From positions 1 to 10,687 of the forward strand of contig JAJXUR010000012.1 of assembly GCA_021782715.1 (NCBI GenBank): DNA of 10,687 bases. The letters run 5' to 3'. The stretch's first letter is position 1; each line of letters begins with the position of its first letter. This document shows positions 1 through 6,735 of this stretch, piece after piece. The DNA is from a bacterium. GTDB taxonomy: Bacteria; Patescibacteriota; Minisyncoccia; Phycocordibacterales; Phycocordibacteraceae. Under the pieces are notes generated by a model. It searched no databases, was not told the DNA's origin, and was given only the letters and a program-made list of their open reading frames with translations. A program made the translations under genes and the position numbers.

Positions 1-1
1 G

Positions 2-982
2 GTCATCTGCCTCAAGGAAGGGAAGCACGGCTCGCTCCCGGCGAACGTGTGCGTGCACTCGCTCGGCAAGGAGCGGGAGACGGCGGAGAACGCTACGATA
101 TATCGTAGCGTTCTCCGCCGTCTCCGGTACGCCATCCGTTTCAAACTGCTCGCCTGGCGCCTCCGCCGCGATTACGACAACGTCTTCGTGCATATGAATC
201 CGGAATACGTCGTGATTGCCGGCCCCATGTGGCGTCTATTTGGGAAGCGTATCGGCCTGTGGTACGTCCACAAGAGTGTCGACATGAAGCTCCGCATTGC
301 TGCGCTCTTCTCCGACGATATCTTCACGGCGGCGCCGGAGAGCTTCCGTCTTGCCACGCCGAAACTCCATGTCGTCGGGCACGGCATCGACACGAAAGAG
401 TTCCATGCGCCGGTTCGGCCGCTTAGCACACCAGTACGTATCGTGAGCGTCGGCCGCATCACATCGATCAAGAATCTCGATACGCTTATCGAGGCAGTCG
501 CACTCCTCGCGGGGAATGGCGTCGCCGTGACGGCGACGCTCATCGGCGCGCCGGGCAATGCATCCGATGAAGCGTACCGAGCGTCTCTCAAGGAGCTCGC
601 TGCGGAGCGCGGCGTGTCTGACCGGGTCATATTCGCCGAGAGCGTGTCCCATGCGCAGATGCCGGAGCAGTACCGTCATTTCGATATTTCGGTGAACCTG
701 GCCCCGACCGGCGGCCTCGACAAGGCCGTGCTCGAGTCGATGGCGGCGGGGCTGCTCACCTTTGTCTCGAATCGGGGATTTGCAGAGCTTCTGAGCACTC
801 ACGCAGAGGCGCTCATTTTCCCCGAGAAGGATGCGGCCGCGTGCGCCGACCGGATCGCGGCTTTCGTGCGGCACCCCGAAGCCGCCGAGCAGGTGCGTGC
901 CGACCTGCAGCAGCGTGCCGAGACCATGAGCGTGCAAGCGCTCATTCCACGCATCCTCTCTTTCTATGGAGAAAACCGATAA
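2..982 (+). CDS. Glycosyltransferase family 4/1, 5' end missing
   Basis: GT-B fold glycosyltransferase expected to move a sugar from a nucleotide-sugar to a growing lipid-linked glycan in the cytoplasm. The reading frame is open to the left edge (it reads VICLKEGKHGSLPANV before the first GTG at 47), so the true start lies upstream and 326 residues are visible. The acceptor-domain end contains HMNPEYVV. The linker has VVGHGIDTKEF, the donor domain opens with VSVGRITSIKNLDTL, and the nucleotide-sugar site is GGLDKAVLESMAAG. Internal GTG/ATG codons are not needed as starts. The gene runs into the next with a 17-base overlap, so it belongs to the same operon. Odd: codons in the N-terminal domain are made of a perfect 50-base palindrome (76-125), giving a stretch around KERETAENATIYRSVLRR that looks inserted between the usual SLGKE and LRYA segments. 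Sugar specificity cannot be read. Confidence 0.88.
   Translation, partial: VICLKEGKHGSLPANVCVHSLGKERETAENATIYRSVLRRLRYAIRFKLLAWRLRRDYDNVFVHMNPEYVVIAGPMWRLFGKRIGLWYVHKSVDMKLRIAALFSDDIFTAAPESFRLATPKLHVVGHGIDTKEFHAPVRPLSTPVRIVSVGRITSIKNLDTLIEAVALLAGNGVAVTATLIGAPGNASDEAYRASLKELAAERGVSDRVIFAESVSHAQMPEQYRHFDISVNLAPTGGLDKAVLESMAAGLLTFVSNRGFAELLSTHAEALIFPEKDAAACADRIAAFVRHPEAAEQVRADLQQRAETMSVQALIPRILSFYGENR
76..125. repeat. Perfect 50-base palindrome inside a glycosyltransferase gene
   Basis: Bases 76-100 are the exact reverse complement of 101-125, with no spacer; the centre is CGATA|TATCG. Pairing breaks at 75/126 (G/G). It keeps the reading frame open and encodes about 17 residues. RNA from it would form a 25-bp hairpin with almost no loop. 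It may be a mobile palindromic element, a fold-back (template-switch) mutation, or an assembly or amplification artefact. Confidence 0.95.
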
Positions 983-2081
983 GAAGTTGCCGGAGGTATG
1001 CTTCTTCGGCATCTATGATACATCCTACTCGCGCAACAGGCTGCTCAATCGCGCATTCGAAGAGAACGGATACCGCGTCGTGCAATGCCGAGTCAATCCG
1101 CGTGAGCATCACGGCGTCTCGAAATATTTCCTACTCGTCCGCGAATATTCCCGCATCCGGAAACATTCGTTTGATCTCGTCATCGTCGCTTTCCCGGGGC
1201 ATACCGTCGTATGGCTCGCGCGGCTCCTGTTCGGCCGAGCGATAGTATTTGACGCCTTCGTTTCGCTCTATGATTCGAATGTATTCGATCGGAAGCTCTA
1301 TGCCGCTGCGGGCGTGCGCGGCCGTCTCGACTGGCTGCGCGATTACGCGAGTGCGCGCATCGCCGACGTCGTGCTCCTCGATACTACGCCGCATAGCGAG
1401 TATTTCGTCCGGACGTTCGGACTGCCGCGGGAGAAATTCCTCGCGGTCCCGGTCGGCTCCGACGAGCGAATCTTTCATCCGCAAGACACATCGCTCCCTG
1501 AGGAATGCATCGTGCATTTCCACGGGACCTTCATCCCGCTCCACGGCGTCCCATACATCATCGAAGCCGCGCACCTCCTCGCTGAGGAGCCGTTGCGTTT
1601 CCGCATCGTCGGCGGCGGGCAGGAATACGCGCGTATACGCAAAGAGGCTGATCGGCTCGGCCTCTCGAATGTTGATTTCGTCGATTCAGTACCACTCGAA
1701 CGATTGCCGGGCCTCATCGCATCGGCGCAGATATGTCTCGGCATCTTCGGCGATACGACGAAGGCCGCTCGGGTCGTACCGAATAAGGTCTTCGAATGTA
1801 TGGCGATGGGCAAGCCGATCATCACGGAAGACTCTCCCGCTATACGCGAGCTCTTTGCGACGGACGTGCCGCCGCTCGTGCTTGTGCCACCGGCAGATGC
1901 CGCCGCTCTCGCGGCGGCAGTGCGCAGGCTCCTCCATGAGCCTGCGCAGCTTCGCCAGCTCGGCGAAGCTGCGGCTGCCTTTTTCAAAGCTCACCTCACC
2001 ACTCGCATCATCGTCGCCGATCTCCTGAAGGGACTCCCAGCGACCGCTTGGCGCACTGGCTCAGGAGGCTATACTGGGTGA
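966..2081 (+). CDS. Glycosyltransferase family 4
   Basis: Full-length GT-B glycosyltransferase of 371 residues, normal for GT4. The N-terminal acceptor domain starts VCFFGIYDTSYSRNR. A hydrophobic patch (VVWLARLLFGRAIVFDAF, about residues 81-98) probably touches the membrane. The interdomain region has AVPVGSDERIF, and the donor domain starts with VHFHGTFIPLHGVPYIIEAA. The nucleotide-sugar loop is VPNKVFECMAMGKPIIT; it keeps the second glutamate of the usual EX7E motif but not the first. The ATG at 966 overlaps the end of the previous gene by 17 bases, which suggests coupled translation; no Shine-Dalgarno is evident. The C-terminal third is alanine-rich and is encoded by three consecutive hairpin-forming segments. 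Role inferred: adds one sugar in surface-glycan assembly; donor and linkage unknown. Confidence 0.9.
   Translation: MEKTDKKLPEVCFFGIYDTSYSRNRLLNRAFEENGYRVVQCRVNPREHHGVSKYFLLVREYSRIRKHSFDLVIVAFPGHTVVWLARLLFGRAIVFDAFVSLYDSNVFDRKLYAAAGVRGRLDWLRDYASARIADVVLLDTTPHSEYFVRTFGLPREKFLAVPVGSDERIFHPQDTSLPEECIVHFHGTFIPLHGVPYIIEAAHLLAEEPLRFRIVGGGQEYARIRKEADRLGLSNVDFVDSVPLERLPGLIASAQICLGIFGDTTKAARVVPNKVFECMAMGKPIITEDSPAIRELFATDVPPLVLVPPADAAALAAAVRRLLHEPAQLRQLGEAAAAFFKAHLTTRIIVADLLKGLPATAWRTGSGGYTG
1898..1973. repeat. Three consecutive perfect hairpins within coding sequence
   Basis: Hairpin A: 1898-1906 pairs with 1911-1919 (9 bp, loop TCTC). Hairpin B: 1921-1931 pairs with 1938-1948 (11 bp, loop CTCCAT). 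Hairpin C: 1945-1956 pairs with 1962-1973 (12 bp, loop AGCTC). B and C share four bases, so they exclude each other or would need to trim their stems. All stems are perfect. They encode the stretch around residues 312-336, rich in Ala and Leu. Confidence 0.9.
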
Positions 2082-2087
2082 ACTGAC

Positions 2088-2765
2088 ATGTCTATGTTCC
2101 CAAATATCGGCAGACTCGATTACTCGGACTATTGGCGCGAGCGTGGCTTCACGCTCCAATCGAAACTCCGCGAGCGGGAAGTGATGATGTTCGGGCTCAT
2201 CCCCGCTGGCGCGCGAGTGCTTGATATCGGTTGCGGCAACTCGCGCTTGCCGGTGGAGCTTAAACGCAAGGGGTGCGAGGTCTCGGTTGCCGACATTTCT
2301 CCGATCGTGCTCGATGCTTTCAAGAATGAAGGTATCGGAGGGATGACGCTCGACCTCGACGCTATTGTGCGCGAGCCAATGATCGGTACTTATGACTACG
2401 TCATCCTGAGCGAGGTACTCGAACATACTCGCAATCCCGAGGAGATTTTGAAAACGCTTGCGCCACACACGAAGCGGTTCATACTCACCATCCCGAACAG
2501 CGCGTTCTACCCATTCCGGCTGCGGCTCTTTTTCGGCGGACGCTTTCTCAAGCAGTGGGTATACCATCCGTCCGAACACTTACGCTTCTGGTCGCATCGT
2601 GACTTCCTTGATTGGCTCGCTGCGCTCGGCTACACCGTCGAGTACGCGCGCGCTTCGAATGGCCTTTCGGTAAAAGGACTCCTGCCGTTTATGAAAGACC
2701 TATGGCCGAATCTCTTCGGACACCAGATGGTGTACCTGTGTGCAACGCAACAGGCGAAGATATGA
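2088..2765 (+). CDS. MetW-like class I SAM-dependent methyltransferase
   Basis: A 225-residue Rossmann-fold methyltransferase. The N-terminus DYSDYWRERGF is a segment I recognise from MetW-like proteins in sugar loci. SAM motif I is VLDIGCGNSRLP (residues 44-55), the acidic residue of motif II is D69 (VADIS), and the post-motif is LSEVLEHTRNPEEIL (107-121). The C-terminal half has TIPNSAFYPFRLRLFFGG, then HPSEHLRFWSHRDFLDWL, typical of methyltransferases acting on lipid or glycan substrates. The ATG at 2088 lies 6 bases after the previous stop, with a weak GGTGA upstream. Its TGA overlaps the next ATG (ATGA at 2762-2765). Inferred role: methylation of a sugar or glycan end in this locus. A role in methionine synthesis, as the MetW name implies, is less likely here because no MetX partner is present. 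Confidence 0.85.
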   Translation: MSMFPNIGRLDYSDYWRERGFTLQSKLREREVMMFGLIPAGARVLDIGCGNSRLPVELKRKGCEVSVADISPIVLDAFKNEGIGGMTLDLDAIVREPMIGTYDYVILSEVLEHTRNPEEILKTLAPHTKRFILTIPNSAFYPFRLRLFFGGRFLKQWVYHPSEHLRFWSHRDFLDWLAALGYTVEYARASNGLSVKGLLPFMKDLWPNLFGHQMVYLCATQQAKI

Positions 2766-3517
2766 ATCCATTCTTCAAGAATGTGTTCTTCAAGTGCGTG
2801 CCGAAACCGATGCTCCCGAGAGGGAGGGCGAGCATCCTCATGTACCACTCTGTCAGCGACAGCGGGGATTATTTCTCCGCTATCTCTCTGGCAGTGTTCA
2901 AGAAGCAGATGGCGTATCTCGCGGGGAAGAAGTATTCGATAATCCCGCTCGCCGAGCTTGCGCGACGTCTGCGCGCGCACGGGCCGCTCGGCGGCGCAGC
3001 GGTGCTCACGTTTGATGACGGCTATCATGATAACTATACGAACGTCTTCCCGCTCTTAGGGCAGTACGGCTTCCCGGCGACCATCTTCATCACTACCGAC
3101 CTCATCGGTACTCCGGGGTATTGTTCCGCCGAAGAATTGCGCACGATGCACCGCTCGGGTCTCATCAGTATCGAGCCGCACACGCTCTCGCATCCGAAGC
3201 TCGCGAAACTTTCGCGCGCCGAGGCGGCGCGCGAAATCCGCGAATCCCGCCGCGTGCTGCAAGAGATTCTCGGCGTAGCCCCGACGCTCTTCGCCTACCC
3301 CTATGGCAGTTTCTCAGAAGAGACAGTCGGCCTGGTGCGTGATGAGGGCTTCGCTGGCGCCGTAACGGTCGAGGAGGGGACGGTCGGTCCCGACACCGAC
3401 CCGCTCTGTCTGCCGCGCAATGCGGTCGATAGCTCGACGACTTTTTCTCAATTCCGCGGGAAAGTCTCTCGCGCTATCGATTGGTATATCTCGTTCAAGA
3501 CTACCTTCCGCGTATGA
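2762..3517 (+). CDS. Polysaccharide deacetylase (NodB/CE4 family)
   Basis: A 251-residue carbohydrate esterase family 4 protein, expected to remove N- or O-acetyl groups from a sugar chain using a divalent metal. Motif 1 is LTFDDGYHDN (D85 base, D86 metal ligand). Motif 2 is EPHTLSHP (H140 and H144 metal ligands). Motif 3 is FAYPYGSF (residues 177-184). The N-terminal ILMYHSV segment is also standard. There is no signal peptide or anchor, so the enzyme should act in the cytoplasm on a precursor rather than on finished wall. The ATG at 2762 is chosen because it gives the ATGA overlap with the upstream stop and matches family length; the frame is open further upstream, but that extension (from 2612) is arginine-rich and lies inside the methyltransferase gene. 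It ends in another ATGA overlap with the next glycosyltransferase. A perfect 11-bp hairpin lies at 3210-3236. Confidence 0.92.
   Translation: MNPFFKNVFFKCVPKPMLPRGRASILMYHSVSDSGDYFSAISLAVFKKQMAYLAGKKYSIIPLAELARRLRAHGPLGGAAVLTFDDGYHDNYTNVFPLLGQYGFPATIFITTDLIGTPGYCSAEELRTMHRSGLISIEPHTLSHPKLAKLSRAEAAREIRESRRVLQEILGVAPTLFAYPYGSFSEETVGLVRDEGFAGAVTVEEGTVGPDTDPLCLPRNAVDSSTTFSQFRGKVSRAIDWYISFKTTFRV
3210..3236. repeat. Perfect 11-bp-stem hairpin in deacetylase gene
   Basis: Bases 3210-3220 pair exactly with 3226-3236 around the loop GAGGC. It encodes part of LSRAEAAREIRE, a surface helix between catalytic motifs 2 and 3. Confidence 0.85.
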
Positions 3518-4596
3518 CGTCTCGTATCCTCTTTCTCTTTAGTGGTGCGGCGAACCGGCAGCGCATCATGGAAGAAGTCGCGCGCGGCGCGAACGCCGAT
3601 ACTGCGTTGCGCGGCGCGAACCATATCGCGGGCGCCGAATTCATCGACGTCGAAGCGACGGTGCGGAGCATGGTGCCGTCGTGGCTCTACCGCCTGTTGC
3701 CGTGGCAAGCGCGAAGCATCGTGCTGTATCCGCGCATGTTCGCGTATGACGCGATCATCGCGCAAGACGATCTGCTGCTCGGTTACTTCGTTTCTCTGGG
3801 TGCTCGGCTTCTCCGGAAGAATACGCGGTGGTTCTGCATCGTCGTGAACTCTTCGGTCCTCATCCGTCGCCACGCCGCACACCCGGCGCGTCTCTTCATG
3901 CTCAAGACATTCTGGAGAAGTTACTCGCGGATCATCTGTCTTTCTCACGAGCAGCTCGACGACCTCGCGCGAATCGGCATCCCGCGCGAGCGGCTCGTGT
4001 TCGTGCCGTTCGGTATCGATGCGGATTTCTACGCGGCGGCAGAAGAGGCGCACGAAGAGAACTTCATATTGAGCGTCGGCCGAGACCTCGGCCGAGACTA
4101 TCCGACGCTTCTCGAGACCGCGAAGAGAAGCGTTCATACGTTTGTCATCGTCGCGGCGCATAAGAATCTCTCTGCAGATACTCCGCTGCCGCCGAATGTC
4201 TCGGTGCGGTATGATCTCTCGCTCACCGAAGTGCGCGATCTGTACGCGCACGCGAAAATGGTCGTCATAGTTTCGAAAGATGCCTCCGTGCCGGAGGGTT
4301 CCGATTGTTCCGGGCAGACCGTCATTCTCGACGCGATGGCGGCAGGGAAGGCGGTCATAGCGACCGACCGCCCCTGGATACGGGATTACTTCACTCCAGG
4401 TAAGGAGCTCACTGTGGTCGCACCGAACGATCCGGACGCGCTTGCATCGGCGATTGACCGGTTGGGGGAGGATGCTCGAGAGCGTGCGCGCATGGCAGCA
4501 TCCGGCCGCGCGAAAGTGCGCCAAGCATACACGACTAAGGCGTTCGCAAATGCTCTTGAGCGTACGATTTCCTTCGTGTCAGCGGTTACGGAGTAA
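3514..4596 (+). CDS. Glycosyltransferase family 4
   Basis: GT-B glycosyltransferase of 360 residues. The N-terminal domain opens RILFLFSGAANRQRIMEE and includes a hydrophobic loop (IIAQDDLLLGYFVSLGARLL). The domain junction is FVPFGIDADFY, and the donor domain starts NFILSVGRDLGRDYPTLL. The donor site is SGQTVILDAMAAGKAVIATD, with Asp where many relatives have the second catalytic-loop Glu. I chose the ATG at 3514 because it forms an ATGA overlap with the deacetylase stop; the TTG at 3481 would add 11 residues but is less likely. The GRD-LGRD segment is encoded by two 12-base near-identical units (4075-4086 and 4087-4098). Coupling to the deacetylase suggests they act on the same glycan intermediate. 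Specificity unknown. Confidence 0.88.
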   Translation: MTSRILFLFSGAANRQRIMEEVARGANADTALRGANHIAGAEFIDVEATVRSMVPSWLYRLLPWQARSIVLYPRMFAYDAIIAQDDLLLGYFVSLGARLLRKNTRWFCIVVNSSVLIRRHAAHPARLFMLKTFWRSYSRIICLSHEQLDDLARIGIPRERLVFVPFGIDADFYAAAEEAHEENFILSVGRDLGRDYPTLLETAKRSVHTFVIVAAHKNLSADTPLPPNVSVRYDLSLTEVRDLYAHAKMVVIVSKDASVPEGSDCSGQTVILDAMAAGKAVIATDRPWIRDYFTPGKELTVVAPNDPDALASAIDRLGEDARERARMAASGRAKVRQAYTTKAFANALERTISFVSAVTE

Positions 4597-4633
4597 TGTT
4601 ATTATGGCCGAACGGCTTGCAACTTGTATATCT

Positions 4634-5518
4634 ATGAGCACTGAACACTGTTATCTTTGTCCGGAAAAGGACGACCAACCAAAGGTCTTTTTTAAGATTG
4701 ATAGCGCAACATTTTTTCAGTGTCGGCACTGCGGTCTTGTGTGGCTCGAGAAGAATAAATGGCACGCTAGCCAGCAGCAATACTACAGCGAGCAGTATTA
4801 CTCTGAGGAATATTCAGGTAGAAAGAATCTTAGGAATCTTTTTCTCTATCGATTTAAACTGATTAAGAAGTATTTCAAACCACAAGGAAAGATACTTGAA
4901 ATTGGCGCGGCCTCCGGAGACTTTCTGCATCTTCTGCAAGATATCGGATACCATGTTTATGGGGTGGAGCTTTCAAAACGTGCGGCAGAGCAAGCAGTTC
5001 GTAATTACAATTTAAATTTCTTTCAAGGGACTCTCGAAGAGGCGGCTTTCGCGGGAAATTACTTTGACTACATCGTCATGTATCACGTTCTTGAGCACGT
5101 GCCAGATCCAGGAGCGACTCTCAAGGAGGCATATCGTGTGCTCAAGCCAGGTGGGCGCATCCTCATCGAGGTGCCAAATGTGCGCAGTGTTGATATGTAT
5201 TCGAAACCGCTCATTTTGAATGCATTGGATTATCCGAATCATATCTACGGATTTTCGCGGGAGACTCTCACTAAACTCGTTGTGGATGCAGGGTTCAAAC
5301 CAGTGGCTTTTGAGAGCAGTTTTCCATTTCTCTTTGCACAGTTCCTTACAAAGGTTCGACATCTACTCAAGTCGCAAGGATCTTCAGTAGGGACGAAAGA
5401 CGGCTTTGCTGTCACGGGGAGGGAGCTTATCGAACAGGCAAAACAGGATTCGCCTCTAAAGCGTTGTGTACAACGCTGCATACCAGGCATGAAGGTAACC
5501 ATCATTGGTGAGAAGTAG
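4634..5518 (+). CDS. Zinc-ribbon class I SAM-dependent methyltransferase
   Basis: A 294-residue methyltransferase with an N-terminal four-cysteine zinc ribbon (C6-x2-C9 and C30-x2-C33, within EHCYLC and QCRHCGLVW), a Tyr/Ser/Gln-rich linker (about 47-60), then a Rossmann domain. SAM motif I is ILEIGAASGDFLHLL (87-101), with post-motif YHVLEHVPDPG and RVLKPGGRILIEVPNV. This layout is common in methyltransferases of sugar and polysaccharide loci. The ATG at 4634 is preferred because the zinc ribbon starts just after it; the ATG at 4604 (MAERLATCIS) is a possible longer form, and there is no clear Shine-Dalgarno for either. Base composition is lower in G+C than the glycosyltransferases (26 of 60 in 4861-4920), suggesting separate acquisition. 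Inferred role: C- or O-methylation of a sugar. Confidence 0.87.
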   Translation: MSTEHCYLCPEKDDQPKVFFKIDSATFFQCRHCGLVWLEKNKWHASQQQYYSEQYYSEEYSGRKNLRNLFLYRFKLIKKYFKPQGKILEIGAASGDFLHLLQDIGYHVYGVELSKRAAEQAVRNYNLNFFQGTLEEAAFAGNYFDYIVMYHVLEHVPDPGATLKEAYRVLKPGGRILIEVPNVRSVDMYSKPLILNALDYPNHIYGFSRETLTKLVVDAGFKPVAFESSFPFLFAQFLTKVRHLLKSQGSSVGTKDGFAVTGRELIEQAKQDSPLKRCVQRCIPGMKVTIIGEK

Positions 5519-5526
5519 TTCCTCAT

Positions 5527-6630
5527 ATGTATATGCGTATTTTGTATATAGCGAATATTCGCCTCCCGACCGAGAAGGCGCACGGTGTCCAGATAATGAA
5601 GACGTGTGAAGCCTTCGCCAAAGAGGGACACGACGTTGAATTGGTGGTGCCGACCCGCGCGAACTCCATCTCGGAAGACCCTTTTGAGTATTACGGCGTC
5701 TCGCGCTCGTTCAGGGTCACTACGCTCACGGTACCCGACCTGGTGTCGCTTGAGAGCGTCGGGTTCTTTTTCGCGTCACTCTACTTCGCGGAGCGGGCTC
5801 GTTGGACTAAGTCCTTCCAAGAAGCTGACGTCATCTATTCTCGCGACGCGCTCGTGCTCCTCCAGTACCTCTTGCTCGGGCGTCGACTTGTCTATGAAGC
5901 GCACGGTGCTCCGGCGCTTTTAGCGCGTCTCGTGGCACGTTTTGCTTATCGCATCGTCGTCATCTCGAAGGCGACAGGAGAATCATTCGTCGCTGTCGGT
6001 GTTCCGCGTGAGAAGATTGTCGTTGCCCCTGATGGGGTCGATCTCGATGCTTTTGCGCACCCAGAGTCGAAAGGGGCTGCGCGCAATCGTCTCGGGCTGT
6101 CGCAGGACAAGAATATCGTTCTTTATATAGGGCGGGTTGATGGGTGGAAAGGAGTCGATACGCTGTTCGAGGCCGCAGCACTTCTTCCGTCGGATACGCA
6201 GGTCGCAATCATCGGTGGTGAGCCCGAACAGGTGAAAGTACTCAAAGCCCGTCATCCAAACGTGCGTTTCCTCGGATTTTGCCCCTATCGAGAGCTCGCT
6301 GATAATCAGGCAGCGGCCGATGTCTTGGTGCTCCCAAACACCGGAAAAAGCGAAGTCTCAATGCTCTACACCTCGCCACTCAAGCTCTTCACGTACATGG
6401 CCTCCGGCGTGCCGATGGTCGTCTCCGATACGCCGGCGACGCGCGAGATACTCGATGATGGCGATGCGTACTTCTTCCACCCCGATGATGCGGGCTCGCT
6501 TGCGGAGCATATACAAGCCGCACTGGCGGATGCGGACCAGTCACAAGCGAAGGCTGTTCAATCAAAAGAGAAAGTGAGGATGTATACTTGGCAAGAACGA
6601 GCAAGAACGATTCTTGGATCTCTCGCATAA
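5527..6630 (+). CDS. Glycosyltransferase family 4
   Basis: GT-B glycosyltransferase of 367 residues, a standard GT4 length. The N-terminus MRILYIANIRLPTEKAHG with VQIMKTCEAFAKEGHDVELV is the classic first beta-alpha unit that binds the acceptor. YSRDALVLLQYLL and VYEAHGAPALLAR follow. The interdomain part has VISKATGESF and VVAPDGVDLDAF. The donor domain has NIVLYIGRVDGWKGVDTL, and the donor loop is SPLKLFTYMASGVPMVVSD. In that loop, Thr stands where many GT4 enzymes carry Glu (LKLFEYMA). The start is either ATG 5527 or ATG 5533; the second begins exactly at MRILYIAN. It lies 8 bases after the methyltransferase stop and returns to high G+C (36 of 60 in 6421-6480). Its last codons include a 10-base tandem repeat (6591-6610). 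Confidence 0.9.
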   Translation: MYMRILYIANIRLPTEKAHGVQIMKTCEAFAKEGHDVELVVPTRANSISEDPFEYYGVSRSFRVTTLTVPDLVSLESVGFFFASLYFAERARWTKSFQEADVIYSRDALVLLQYLLLGRRLVYEAHGAPALLARLVARFAYRIVVISKATGESFVAVGVPREKIVVAPDGVDLDAFAHPESKGAARNRLGLSQDKNIVLYIGRVDGWKGVDTLFEAAALLPSDTQVAIIGGEPEQVKVLKARHPNVRFLGFCPYRELADNQAAADVLVLPNTGKSEVSMLYTSPLKLFTYMASGVPMVVSDTPATREILDDGDAYFFHPDDAGSLAEHIQAALADADQSQAKAVQSKEKVRMYTWQERARTILGSLA

Positions 6631-6735
6631 CGATTTATTCCGCGCCCTAAGGATGAGAGAAACACTGCGAGTTCACGTCAGCGAACCGATGTGCGAATTG
6701 TCTAAGAGAGAAAATCAGGTATTGTAGTTATTAAG
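6631..6735 (+). promoter_or_regulatory. Intergenic gap with weak candidate promoter
   Basis: This 105-base gap is the longest in the left operon. A weak -35/-10 pair can be drawn: TTGTCT at 6698-6703, then TATTGT 16 bases later, close to the ATG at 6736. The match is only moderate, so the downstream methyltransferase may instead be read from the operon. No terminator is visible. Confidence 0.25.

Noticed and set aside
236..1012. Long antisense open frame opposite the first glycosyltransferase
   Set aside because: Arginine/histidine-rich translation with no recognisable motif; a shadow of a G+C-rich gene.
3578..3630. Direct repeat of GCGCGGCGCGAAC in a glycosyltransferase, considered as a mobile-element footprint
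   Set aside because: Only two copies, in frame (RGAN twice), with no flanking duplications; likely G+C-rich codon bias.
4075..4098. Two 12-base near-repeats containing CTCGGCCGAG-type palindromes
   Set aside because: They encode the common GT4 GRD-x-GRDY segment, so protein constraint explains them well enough.
3448..4524. Antisense open frame of about 358 codons opposite a glycosyltransferase
   Set aside because: Arg/His-rich with no domain pattern; the + strand has clear GT4 motifs.
4442..4633. N-terminal extension of the zinc-ribbon methyltransferase
   Set aside because: It lies mostly inside the preceding glycosyltransferase gene, is Arg-rich, and has no family likeness; the start at 4634 fits the zinc ribbon.
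6591..6610. 10-base tandem repeat GCAAGAACGA at the end of a glycosyltransferase gene, suggesting a frameshift
   Set aside because: The present frame gives a normal GT4 ending (WQERARTILGSLA), whereas removing one copy gives an unrelated tail running to about 6728, so no frameshift is needed.
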